A stretch of 64,000 nt of DNA from Trebouxia sp. TZW2008 (Eukaryota; Chlorophyta; Trebouxiophyceae; Trebouxiales; Trebouxiaceae), in assembly GCA_002118135.1 (NCBI GenBank), contig BDIU01000053.1, positions 310,001-374,000 of the forward strand. Reading direction: 5' to 3'. Shown one piece after another: positions 1 to 10,888 of this stretch. The position numbers were made by a program, and so were the translations under genes. The notes beneath the pieces are model-generated. The model was given only the letters and a program-made list of their open reading frames with translations. It was not told where the DNA came from and ran no database searches. Numbering within the stretch: the first letter of the stretch is position 1; every line of letters starts with the position of its first letter.

Positions 1-540
1 GACAGGTGCTGACCTCCTGCATCTCCTCAACCTGTCATGGACCTGACTGGGTAGTAAAGCAGCTGTAGCAGCAAATGTTTCACCTGACACAATGCAACTT
101 GCCCTTCGAAAAGCAGAGTGAAGAGCTGTACGGACAGTTGCGTCAATGCACTTCACATGCAGGCATACAGCTGCTGCTTTCGCAGTCGCAACATGTGCAT
201 GTGGCTGTTGTCCCATTCTACGAATGAATGATGCAGAGAAAATCCTATTCTTTTCTCACCAATGAGGTCTATGGCAGAGGGGTTGGGAGTAAGTGCAGCA
301 CTTGTTGATGGACTGCATGGCAACAGTTGTGGCACCTAACACAGTACTTTTGGACGCTGGCATGAGCATACAATCATTGCAAATTTGTGACAGAGGGTCC
401 TAGGTTGCTTCTACTCATAAAGGCTCGCCTTGTGACGCCTGATGGCATACATCACAGCATCAAAACATCAAACAATTCTCCGTTTCAGTGATTGGTACTG
501 TAGTACATGATGACAGTACATGATTTTCTTGTCTTGCAGA

Positions 541-648
541 GGGGGTGGCGGGGGTTATAGTATCTGCTGGTGGACTGCGCGGATCTGCAGCGGCGGAAGC
601 TGCGGCATCTGAATCAGCCCGTTTGGACGCTGCCCTCTTGTCATGAGC
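541..648 (+). repeat. Degenerate copy of the 711-844 exon
   Basis: This stretch, preceded by its own CAG, repeats the start of the exon at 711-844. Both read as a GTGGC-rich start followed by ATCTGCT, GTGGACTG and CTGCAGCGGCGG blocks in the same order. The copy has at least one single-base insertion relative to the working exon, so it reads a different frame and reaches a stop at 646-648. It is best seen as a dead tandem copy of an exon start, about 170 bp upstream. The remaining sequence from 1 to 540 shows no exon I can support. Confidence 0.6.
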
Positions 649-710
649 ATCATGTGACATGCAAAACCCATATGCGCCTCATATGTTTGACTGCTGCTTT
701 ACCATTGCAG

Positions 711-1682
711 AGGGCGTGGCAGGGGTGGAGCATCTGCTAGTGGACTGTGTCGACCTGCAGCGGCGGGAGCTGTGGCAGTACGTGGCAGCCTGGGGGGCAG
801 CCACCCACCTCCTTGACCCCTTCACTCAGCGCCTCCATCCCAAGGTCAGTGCTTGTAGCACTTGTGCATTGATTTGCAGCTGTTGCACGACATACCTGAT
901 GCAGATTCAGAGATTGCTGTCAACAACATTGATGCCGGCATAGTATTAAGCATGCGTGACACACTGCATACCTGCTGTGCTGTGCAGCAATGCTTAAGTT
1001 GATTGTGTCTGTGCCGCTGCAGAACCAAGTCTTCTTCCGGCAGACAGCCGACATTGCTGCAGAATCTCACTCAGCAGTGGCCGAACCCCTGCAACCACCC
1101 CTGGACCCAAATCAGCTCCTCGTGCTGGCTACACAGCACTACCAGTCGCAAACCCACCAGCCCCTTGCTTACCCCCCGCCCCCCAGCCTGGGACCCAACA
1201 ACCCCACCTTGTCTGACCCTTCAAGGCATGAGCCAACACCCACAGCAGCAGCAGCAACAGGCTATGCACCTGGTCAGTTGATGCTCACTGGAATACCTGT
1301 AGAGAGTCACCCAAGTCAGTGGACAGGTGCAGATGCAGGCAGCAATGGGGTTGCGCAAAGTGGTCCCGGGTTCGATCCCAGGCTAGGTGCTTTGTTGGCA
1401 ACATTGCAGAATCAGCTGGCAGTGCAGAACAGTCATGCAGGCGCGGCACAGCAGATGTCTAGGAGTGCATCCTTTGACAATGCAGCCCGGCAAGAGGGGG
1501 GTTGGCCTAGGCAACCCCAGCCCTCGCCCCAACCCCCGCCCCAAAGTTCTGTGACCTCACAGTCAGGCTTGCATCAGCAGCAGCAGCCGCCACATCATCA
1601 GCAGCAGTCACAGCCGCAGTCACAGATGATGCAAGCACACCAGCCACAAGAGCAAAACCCGCCGTTACAACAAGAGTCTCAG

Positions 1683-1713
<31 letters not shown>

Positions 1714-2193
1714 CTTACTCAGCGGGCATGCCACAGTCAGCAGATCGGCAGGGCCAGGGTCAAATGGCTGCTGATGGCCCTGGCTGGGGCCCTGACCCTG
1801 CTAGCATGCAAGCCCTGCAGACTACGCTGCAGCAGGCGCGGCCACGGCGCTCTTGGGCAGTCCCAGAGGTAGGCACAGTTGTTAGTCATGTAAAGGTGTA
1901 TCACGTGTGTGAGCACAAGAGCTAGAGTGTGGGCAGCCAGTTTGTCTTGGCAGGGCAGCCTGTTTTGAATACAGCCAGAAGAGCTCAACTGCTTTGACTG
2001 ATCAACCCTCCTGGTTCATCTGCATGCTTGCGTCAGCGTGATGTGGTTTGTGCATTGTTGCATGATCTGGGTCAGACAACATTGGTGGCTAGCCTCAGAA
2101 AAACTTGTATATTTTGACAATAGTAACTCATGCGTTTTACAGGATGCTGAGGCAGCACATGAAGAGGAAGCAAGGCGTAGCCTATCCACATGA
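711..2193 (+). CDS. Gln-rich protein, 3' part of gene (unrecognised family)
   Basis: Three exons can be joined without phase conflict: 711-844, 1023-1868 and 2143-2193, ending in TGA. Each is bounded by AG and GT. The first exon encodes a globular-looking segment rich in Leu, Trp and Asp (VEHLLVDCVDLQRRELWQY). The second begins NQVFFRQTADIAAES and becomes disordered, with Pro/Gln blocks and a run of about ten Gln near 1681-1712. The last exon adds a short acidic and basic tail (DAEAAHEEEARRS). The 5' end is either an ATG at 659 read straight into the exon or further exons upstream; the AG at 709-710 favours the second. I do not recognise the family. Poly-Gln proteins of this kind are often transcription-related, but that is inference only. 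It is tail-to-tail with the CofD-like gene. Confidence 0.6.
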
Positions 2194-2848
2194 TGGCTGT
2201 ACTGAATGCATTGGTGTGCTCTGTCAATGACATGTCCAAAAGCTGCAGCTTGTCTCGGTCACAAACTTGGAGCTTGAGCTTGCACACAGATGACAACTAG
2301 GTAGCTGATCATGATCACACATGCAAGTTCACCTGCATATCCCTGCTGCAAACAGCTATGCAAACTTTCTAGCTTGTAGCTTATGCCAAATTCTTTCCCA
2401 AGTGCTTCCTGTCTGTTTGCGCCCTGCTTCTTTTCCTGCTGTAGCTGTCAAGTTCGCCTTATAATCGAGTCTTGTACTGCACCAAAAGCTGACAGTAGGG
2501 TTTTGTCATCGCGTCATTGGTTGGGTCCTATAGGATTGTTGAGCTTTTGATGATAGGGTTCTGCAGGTTTCTGCAAAGGGCTTACTGACTGCTATCAGCT
2601 TGTTGCAACTTTCGATCCACTGCAGTGGGAACAAAGCTCCAGATCCCAGCGCACAGTTCAGAGCGTACACAATTTTGATATCAGATGCATTCAAAACTGT
2701 AAACTTCATCTGTTGTACACGTACAGAGTATGACTTGTCGCCACATAAGTGACTTGCGCAACATATTCAGGCTCAGCATGTTTGCTCTGCTGTGTCAAAT
2801 GCTTTCGCTTGTCGGTCAAAAGTGGGTCAATGTCAAGCGTCAGTCAGG
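2194..2848. other. Intergenic, tail-to-tail
   Basis: This lies between the ends of a plus-strand and a minus-strand gene. I see no exon, RNA gene or clear repeat. Short open frames on both strands lack splice context or family resemblance. Confidence 0.5.
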
Positions 2849-5800
2849 CTAAAAGTCATGAAACCCAACAGGAGGAGCTTCTTTGACATCTGCTTGCACA
2901 TCATTGGTCATGATGCTGCCATTGCTTTGTGCATGGCTGCTCTCTTTGGCTGCCATATGGCTTTCAACGATGTGTTTGATTGCGTTTACAAGCGCATCTG
3001 GCTCGAATTGGCAGGATGAGCCACCATGCTTGACTGAGTCCACCTGTATGATGTGCCTGTATGCACACTCATCAGCATGAGTCAACATGCCAAAGACCGC
3101 TTGTGCGCATGTGCTCATGTCCATGTGATCCTTTCTTGCCAGACTTTGACATGAGTATGTGGTCTAGCGTGATCTTTTAGCGACTATGATCAAACCTGCA
3201 AGTATGCTGGCAAGCATTTAGTGCACATAGCATGCTTCAATTTCAGCCTGTACTTCTACACATGCACACTTGTTTCGACAACACCTGGGTCGGCAGCTGC
3301 ATGTGCACAAGACTTGAGCACTCAATGTGATGCAACAATAAAACAGTCACAGCAAAAGCCAACCATACCTGACACCTAAGGAGCGTAACCTCTGCTTGTC
3401 AACGTGCACTTCTCCTTCAGCAGGCACCAACATTGTCGTCACATATGCATCGGCCGGAAGGGAAAGCTCCGAGTCTGTGTAGCGCCTGTTCAGGCTGTCT
3501 TGCAGAGCATGCACCACATCTGCAGCTCCCATGGGGCCCTGCTGCGCTATGCATGCTGAGGTCTCACGGTCATGGCTGCCGTTCAAAATGACAATCTTGG
3601 GCACATCCCTGGATGCTATGAGCTCGCCTACACCCTGCATACACATGCAAGCTGGTTCAGTACAGCAGAGGAACTACTAGTGCACCCCACACAGCTTGGT
3701 GGCTTGTCTATGTGTCAACTGAAGTTGTGCACTTCAGCCTGTCTGACCATAATTGCCCAGTCAGTGAGAAGCATGCAGAATCAAATCAGCTTCTGAGTTC
3801 AACAAATGCACAGTCTGTCGCAGCGTGTATCTGCTGGCATTGCATGCGTAAAGCAATATCATCGATTGCAGAGAGTCGTGAGCTTGCTGATCAGCACTCC
3901 AACACAAGGGTCCTGTGCAGAGGGCAGTACCTGCAATATGAGGGAAGGGCAGATGGAGGTATAGAGGGAGCCCATGCCATAGAGCACAGCGTCACAGCAG
4001 GTCAGCTCAGTCAGCAGGGCAGCATTGGGGTCTGGGAAGACCTCGTGGTCCTGCTGCTTGCCATCGTGGCGCAGGTACAAGATACGCTGGATAGGCGCCT
4101 CCAGCTGCGGCCCCAACCGCGACTTGTCCACCTGCCCAGGGCCGGGTGTATCTGCATAGATGGGTACTATTCCTCAAATTCAGTTTGATGGGGTTCAGTG
4201 TTTCTGGCACAGGCAAAATACAGTTTTCCTGTTATCAAATTTGTCTCTAGACATGAAAAGGTGAGCTTGGTAGAAGATGCGCTGGGTAGGAGCCTCCAGC
4301 TGAGGCCTCAGCCGCAATTTGTCCACCTGACAACGGCCTGGCGTGTCTGCATATGGACAGCTTTTATTGTGGAACAGGCCAGCTTTTTGTTATTTTGTGT
4401 GTATGTGACAGGGCCACAATGAAAGCTACTCTTGTCTCAAGCGCTTTGCCCCTAGACACTGACAGGCGGGTATGGTAGAGAGCGCAAAACAGACATGTGT
4501 CAGTGCAACAGCTGCAGCCCCGGCCGCGACTTGTCCACCTGCTCTAGGCTTGGTATGTTTACATGTATGGCGCATGCCTCAATATCTTTTCGCAGTCACT
4601 TTGTGTCATCATGACTGAGGGCTCATGTGAACTTGCATGCAATGACAACACAGAGAATCAAGCGGCTGTCACACGCTACTTGGGCGTTCAATGACAGAGC
4701 AGCGATAACCGAGGGGGCCGGTGCAAACAGGTGTAGGCTTCACATTGCCTTTGTCTGGTGAATATATAGCGCTGACATCATGTCCCAACAATGGCAATGC
4801 AGTGTGTGACAAAGCCATTGTGCACAGCATTGCTAGCTGGTGTCATGACATTGCAGCACGACTGCAACAAGAGTGGCAAAGATGCTGGCCTGGCAAAGAT
4901 GGGTGTGAGATCTGGTACAGGCCCATGATGACTAGGCCATACAGGGCAGCATGACAAGCTGATATCCTGCCAGCAGAATGACTGCAGCAGGGTTGACAAA
5001 AGCACTGACCTGGCACAGATGGGTGTGGGATCTTGTTCTGGCCCTTGCTGACTAGGCCATTCAGAACAGCATTACAAGCTGATAGCCTGTCAGCAGCATG
5101 ACAGCCGCAGGGTTGGCGAAGGTACTGACCTGGTATAGACGGGTGTGAGATCTGATTCTGGCCCTTGATGACAAGGCCATTGCTCAGAACAGCCCCCAAG
5201 GTGATGCGCTCCTCTGTGGAGATGACAGGCATCACTGAACTGCCCTCAGGAATCCGAGCCACACGAGAGAAGAGGAAGATGGCCGCTTCCAAGCTGTTGA
5301 AGAAGGTCCTGGCCCCAGCAAAGAAGAAGTTGCCTGCAATATTATGGACGTTTCAATCATCAAGTTCTGCAGCCCAGTGAACCTTTGCTTTGAATCCTTG
5401 TCAGCTTGAGGGCTGCATCACACGGCAGCTGGCACATGCAATACAAAATGCACCAGCCCACGCTCTGTAGTGTCTCAAAATTCCGGCAGATGTATGCATA
5501 CAAGACAACCAAACAGGGAGCAAAAACTGTGTGCAAGTTGAAGCCAGACCTGCCAGACCTGGATGGCTCCTCAATTCGTAGACTTTGGCAGGCATAGGGT
5601 CCCTGCTGTGAGACACAGCATGACCTCTTTCCCAGCCTCACGCATAACAGATTGCAACATGCCAAGTCAGCCTCAGATCACTCATGTTGCTGAGAGCAGA
5701 CATGACTCATGCCTCATCATCGTCGTAGCAGCTGCTTCTTGCCCAGCAAATGTCTACGCATACCTCATGATGATTTTTATGAACACATGACGGCAGCTCT

Positions 5801-6732
5801 GTAAGAGGCGTTTCAAGGTTGTCAGTACGCTTCTGCCAAAACTCGGACATTGCAAATCAACTGCATGCAATGCGTTGACAAAAGGATTGCAAGTAAGGCA
5901 GTGCCACAGCAGGTAGGCATGCCCACCTACGCTGCCATTTCTGAAGTTGAAACGCTGTGATGAGCGCAGGATCTGTGTGTGGAAGTGGACCAAGAAAGCT
6001 CTGATGGTGTGCTTGTAAGGGTCTGACACCCCGTCCCACAGCGTGTGTTCCCCTTCAACAATCTCGTACCACTCTGACCTGGCCTCGTCACTGCTGCGGG
6101 GACTAAGCCTATGTGCCAGCAGCTCCCGTACTGCTTTGCCCTGCAATGCACATCTCATATTTGGAAAGAATGGTCAAACTTATTCAGTTTGAGCAACTCT
6201 GTCCAGCAGCATGGTCAGAGGGCATGCATGCATCAGCTTACATGGCAACTGTTCCAGGCTTGAGCATTCCTTGTATGGAATCAATTGGCTTCACTGGGAA
6301 GACATGTGAAGTAGATCTAGGGCAGGTTTGACACAAGCATGCAGGCCTGCAAGCAATGTATGCACCTCTGTGTTGCTGTCATCAGCGAGTCTCAGGCACC
6401 TGGATCGTATGTCCCCAACAGCTGGCCCACCTAGAACTCGAACAATCTCGGCAGTACTACCGCCGTCATCAGACACAGGCAGCACATGTGCTACTCTTGT
6501 TGTGAAGCTGCGAAGAGTGCCTGCATCAGCAAGCAGGCTTTGTTTGCTGCCAGCTTTGGGCAAGATCACCAATCATGTGCTTTTGCAACACCTGATGGCA
6601 TGCAGCATGGTTACCCTTACCTGCCACACTATTGAAGGCGGTGCCACCACTGAAAACAAGCAATGCAGGCGTCTGGGGCGCCTGCATCTCCTCATCAACG
6701 TCGTCTGTGCTTGTGCCCGAGTCTAGATGCAA
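2849..6732 (-). CDS. CofD/YvcK-like (UPF0052-type) nucleotide-binding protein
   Basis: Minus-strand exons spell a plant-type member of the family containing LPPG:FO 2-phospho-L-lactate transferase CofD and bacterial YvcK. Exons I can place: ending at 6621 (LLVFSGGTAFNSVAG), 6366-6520 (TTRVAHVLPVSDDGG, GGPAVGDIRSRCLRLAD), 5927-6140 (SEWYEIVEG, HTIRAFLVHF), about 5148-5333 (GNFFFAGARTFF, AAIFLFSRV, PVISTEERITLG), 3931-4131 (IQRILYLRHDGK, YGMGSLYTSICPS), 3369-3634 (PKIVILNGSHDRET) and 2849-3056. The SGGTAF loop and the SDDGGST motif are the nucleotide/substrate-binding signatures. Joins at 6621/6520, 6366/6140, 5927/5333 and 3369/3056 keep phase. The join between about 5148 and 4131 is unsettled because the exon edge there is multiplied. 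The start is not resolved; an open frame with an N-terminal targeting look extends to about 7038. Plant-lineage homologues exist, but their substrate is not known to me. Confidence 0.85.
4063..4570 (-). repeat. Three decayed copies of the 4131 exon edge
   Basis: The exon start at 4131, with its CAG acceptor and the codons for VDKSRLGPQLEAP, recurs upstream in the intron. The shared block beginning (g/a)a(c/t)ttgtccacct lies at 4121, 4316 and 4528, spacings of 195 and 212 bp. Flanking GCCTCCAGCTG and CAGCCGC blocks are shared too. The outer two copies are diverged. Confidence 0.7.
4790..5190 (-). repeat. Exact 120-bp tandem array of an exon-intron junction
   Basis: The motif GATCT(g/t)(g/a)TTCTGGCCC and its surroundings recur at 4909, 5029 and 5149, a spacing of exactly 120 bp. 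A more decayed fourth copy starts near 4790. Each unit holds the end of the CofD-like exon (GLVIKGQNQISHPSIPG in the working copy), the splice donor and some intron. The donor reads CAG|GTCAGT in the copies near 5128 and 5008. In the copy near 4888 it has mutated to CAG|GCCAGC. Confidence 0.85.
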
Positions 6733-7299
6733 AGTATGCTTGTCTTTGTCCTTGGGAACCGGGACGGCACTGGTCAGGGGCTTTGGAGCTGCGTTGCAGT
6801 GATGCCTTGTTTGTCATTCCTCGTACGTGCGTGTGGGTCACGAGTATGTGCACTTCGAGCTTGTGGTACGTCTGTGGCATGCCATACCTTGAAGCTCGCC
6901 TTGCGCGACAGTACAGCGGCAGCGAGATCGTTGATCTCTGGAGTGATGCAAGACCGCAGGTCTCGACCAAATTCTGGGGGAACAAGGTGTCTGGAAAAAG
7001 CTTGCGCAGAAGTGAATCCCGAATGCAGCCGAGGGCATTACCCGGGCCTCTTTGCGTCTTTGTTGGACGTGATCTGAGCGACCGTGCGGGTCACTTGGAT
7101 TGCGCTTGGCAGCTTCAACCAGTGACTAAGCGCATGCATGCACGTGTTGTGAAAGCTGTGCGCTATAGCTACGCAGCGCTCAGACTGCATTGCGCCTGAT
7201 CTTTGTAAGCCTGGTCAGTGTATGCATTCCCTCATTGCAGGCTTAACCGAAGCCGTGTTGTCACACACGCATTTCAGCGGCAGTGCTGAGTGAGCGTTC
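6733..7299. promoter_or_regulatory. Divergent region between the CofD-like and F-box genes
   Basis: The CofD-like gene reads left and the F-box gene reads right from here, so it should hold both promoters and probably the first exon of the CofD-like gene. An open minus-strand frame starting at an ATG at 7038 is Ser/Arg/Cys-rich and could be a targeting leader. I see no TATA box I would defend. Confidence 0.35.
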
Positions 7300-10200
7300 A
7301 TGGTGACAGTCGACTGCCTGCACCCTCAGACCGCTGCCTGGCTCAAAGATCTGGACTTTACTGACAGTGAAGACGTACGCTTTCAATGTAGTGTTCACAA
7401 TCATACGTCCCACCTGTCACCACCGCCTGCTAAATAAGTCTTGTTTCACAGGATGCGCCACAAGACAACTCTTCTAAGCTGAATGATTTGGCAACCACAG
7501 CGTCAAATGTCGCTGAAAGGAGCGTGACAATGCAGTCTTGTGGGCACAACCTGTTGAGCCTGCCGTCAGAGGTCTTGTTGTCAATCCTGAACCAACTGGA
7601 CCGGTCAGCCCTGGCACAGATGATGCAAACAAGCAAAGGTCTCAGATCAACGTGCTTGGCTGACAGCTTATGGGACAAATTCGGCTCAAGAAGAGTTCCA
7701 CAGACACGCTCCCACTTACAGCAGTACTACAAGCCCAGATCAGCAGCAGCAAGTGCATTCGTCCCAGCCTCAACACCAGATGGAGCAACCACAGACAGCC
7801 AATCTACCAGCCAGACGCCAATTGCTGCGTGCCCTGTGCAGACGTCACGCAACAGTCTCAGTCAGCGCTATGCTTTTCTGGATGATAAGCTGAAGCTGCA
7901 TTACTGTGGAAGTCTGGTACAGCAACCAGCATGGCTGAGCCTCTTGCCAAATGTCAGTTGTCAAGGCGCTGGCTGGCTGTACGCCAAAGCCAAGTGGCTT
8001 TCAGGTACTCTGCAAAGCGTCCAGTCTAATGCCAAATCTAAGCTGTCAAGGTGCTGCTGGCTGTATGCACAAGTCAAAGTGCTGTCAGGTATCTACCAGT
8101 GTGTCCAGGCCTGATGTGCATGGCACCATGGTACCATGAAATCTCTGTATGTACGGCGTGGCAATATTGCAATGCAAGGAGGCTGAGTTTTAGCATATCC
8201 TGCTATGAGCTTGTTGAATGATGTGGAAAGTTTGCAGAACAAGCATGCCAAGCTGTGGCATAGTCTGTTGATGCTCTAGCTATACAGCATGGAAAGTTTG
8301 CAGAACAATCATGCTGGCTGTCAGCACAATTTGCGGACTATTGCAGCTATGGCAATATTGGGTTGACTCTGCAGACTGCACTTTGAGGCAATGTGAGCTT
8401 CCGTACCAAAATCTTCACCACCATGTGCGGAGCAAGCTGCACTCAATGTGGCTTCTAGGCAAAGTCGATGACAGCCTGATGCTTCAGCGCACACTACTCA
8501 AGCTGACAAGTAAGGTTTGACGGGCCCGCATGGGATGCAGTCTTATTTGCTGCTATATGTGCTGAGTGTTATCAAGACACTTGTGCCCTTTCCTTGTGTT
8601 TAAACACAAGGGCAGTTCTTGAGCTTGTGGTGGCTCCAACGCATACTGATGGTTAGCAAGCACAAAAGCTGCTTCAAAAGCGGGAGCAAGCAGCAATGCA
8701 AAGTACTCTGCTTGGATTTTTGACTTGGTCAAAGCCAGGCACATCAAAACTTTGGCAGTGCATTCATGTGGACTGCTGTGCTGGCAAACTGCACTGTCTT
8801 TATGCACAATGCTCGCTTGTCTTGGGCGGCAAGCACCCATTCAAAGCAATCTATATGAACATAGGATTCAGCTGGAGCAAGGCGTATAAGACCCTGGGCA
8901 ATGCATTCTTGTGCCTTCACTGCTCTCACAAGATACTGTGTATCATGCACTGCCCCAATGGCCAGCACCTGCTCAAAGCAATCTAAATGCAGGAATCAGC
9001 TGGAGCAAGGCATAAGAGACCCTGGACAATGCATGTAACATATCGTCTGTGCTGCAAAAAGATGTTTGTCATACACAATGCTCGGCTTCTTGAATAGGCC
9101 AGCACTTCACATGATCTGTTATAGTGCAGGAATCAGCTGGAGCAAGGCATACGAGACCCTGGGCAATGCATTCGTGTACGTCAGCGACTGCATTGCTATG
9201 GACCTGAAAACGGACTTCATCAACCCAGAACTGCAGACCTCTCCCACAGGCTCACAAGCCCAGTCTCTGTGGCATACTGTGCTGCAAGTGTGGCAAGACT
9301 ACAGAACATGGCTGACAAGAGTGTGCAGTCTATGTACACGCCTGGTGGAATGCATTTCAGCAGAAAGAGCAGCAGAGATGATGTCGCGTGCCAAAGCAGA
9401 CACACCAACCCTGTTTGATATGGGCAAAGCAGCGTTTCGTTCCGAGGTGAAATGCCAGCATGGCCGCCTCTTGTCCATGGAATGATTGTGTATTACAGAA
9501 CCTGCTAAAATGTCTTTGCTCAAGAACTCGCCAGTGCCTGAAAGCAAGCACGACATGTAAAACTGCCTTGGCCTTTGAGTGTTGAAGCAAGATCAATCCT
9601 TCACGCTTGCAAGACCAAGGCATTTCTGCATGACATGTTTGATTGCAGGCAGCGCCTAGTCCTTGGCTACCTCAGCAAGATACACCTGAATATCCCTGTA
9701 CCTTCCTTGCTGCATTGGCAAGATCAAAGCATGTGATCTAAACACACAGAACAAAAGGGGTTGTGAAAGGTAATCTTGTCCTCTGGTTCTATTCTTGTGT
9801 CTCAGATGTAGCTGCATCACCATGCTCTTGCTCCTCATGCTGATAGCTGGGTGAAACAGTTGACTCCTCCATGGGGTGTTCTGGACCATGCTGACCTTTG
9901 TCACGTAGGGCATTGGACTGCTCAGCCCTTATGCGCAGAAGAATAGAAAGAAAATGCAAGAACAGAAAAGAATGGCTGCCATGATTACATGACCAATCTC
10001 CATTTGCAGGTGATCTTGGCATACCAATTACGCTCAGCATTGCAGTCAAGCTGGGAGGCACTTCTATCATCAGCCAACTCCAACGCACAAAGTGCTGAGG
10101 ACGCCCATGTGCTTCTGGATGTGTCACGGCTGCTGCAAGAGCTTGATGTGGCAGATGACGGCACAAGACCAGAGGATTATCACACTCAAGAGAGAATGAG

Positions 10201-10375
10201 GGAGGTTTATGGTCTTGGGGAGTATAAGCATGAACATGCCCGAAACCTCCTACAGCTACATTTGTGTAGCTGTCACAAGCCACGGCAATGTGATGACTTA
10301 TTAATGCCAACTCATGATGCGTACTACGGGAAGCAGTACCAGCAAACATGGGATGACGCTCGACTCAGTCAATAG
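7300..10375 (+). CDS. F-box protein with cullin-repeat-like C-terminal region
   Basis: Five exons join in phase: 7300-7374, 7452-8004, 8375-8509, 9130-9446 and 10010-10375, giving about 481 residues from the ATG at 7300. The second exon has a clear F-box: LLSLPSEVLLSILNQLD, then MMQTSKGLR and DSLWDKF. The later exons resemble cullin N-terminal repeats. WSKAYETLGNAFVYV matches the place of the cullin LYR helix. LWHTVLQVWQDYRTWL matches the next repeat. TPTLFDMGKAAFRSEV resembles the NLGLIIFRDQV stretch of CUL3-type proteins. LRSALQSSWEALLS follows in the same order. F-box proteins and cullin N-termini normally meet at Skp1 in an SCF ubiquitin ligase, so having both in one chain is unusual. No cullin-homology or RING-binding domain is seen. 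The F-box call is strong; the cullin call is by eye. Confidence 0.7.
7961..8110 (+). repeat. Duplicated exon end (85-bp offset)
   Basis: TCAAGG(c/t)GCTG..GGCTGTA..CAAAG...CTTTCAG|GT is present at 7961-8006 and again at 8046-8086, including the splice donor. The first is taken as the working donor because its phase fits the next exon; the second is a ghost or an alternative donor. Confidence 0.6.
8864..9180 (+). repeat. Three copies of the 9130 exon start
   Basis: The block GGA(a)TTCAGCTGGAGCAAGGC followed by GACCCTGG(g/a)CAATGCAT occurs at 8864, 8992 and 9129. The working acceptor GTGCAG is at the third. The second copy has the CAG but a one-base loss (ATAAGAGACC), and the first lacks the acceptor AG. 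Spacings are 128 and 137 bp. Confidence 0.75.
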
Positions 10376-10888
10376 ATTGATGGCGGACTTTGGTGAGAGG
10401 CCAGGCTCACGCTGACGCACATTTAATGAAAAGCACCATGATCTGAAACTGCCTTACACATGTGCAGCGCTTGCAACAGTGCGCAGCTAGCCTGCATGCT
10501 GACATAATCAGCGTTTGATGTGAAATTTTGTGATTGTAAGGTCTGAACGATGCGGAAATTGTAGTTGACAGTTTCTCACGCGGCTACATCTGTTGGACTG
10601 TGCAGCTTGATGTATCATAGCAGGGCCTGTAGAATTACTGCAAAAGCACTTGCAACTGATGCCGGCAGCTAGTTAGTCATTTCACCCATTTGTGACGTCT
10701 GAACTTGTTGAAGACAGTAGCGTCAAATCAAACACGAAATGAAATCAGGTGAGGCTTCCGAATCAACTGTCAATGTTGCCTTGCCAACAAATAGATGTAA
10801 CAGTACAACGACTCAGCGCTGAACCTAATATAATGGGACCAAAACAGCTTGACGTCATAATACCAAGCCAACAGAATGTGAAGCTGGG
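10376..10888. other. Tail-to-tail intergenic region with a TGTAA signal
   Basis: No gene is seen. A TGTAA at 10535-10539, about 160 bp after the F-box gene's stop, fits the green-algal poly(A) signal and could end that transcript. Confidence 0.4.

Noticed and set aside
1346..1382. GGTTCGATCCC-like tRNA T-arm
   Set aside because: It lies inside the Gln-rich coding exon in frame, the stem has a mismatch, and no D-arm or acceptor stem pairs with it.
1507..1734. Ala/Val-rich minus-strand open frame
   Set aside because: It is the antisense shadow of a CAG-repeat exon.
2401..2520. Fourth MITE copy (TTATAATCGAGTCTTGTACTG)
   Set aside because: Only the end resembles the element; the interior does not match the other three copies.
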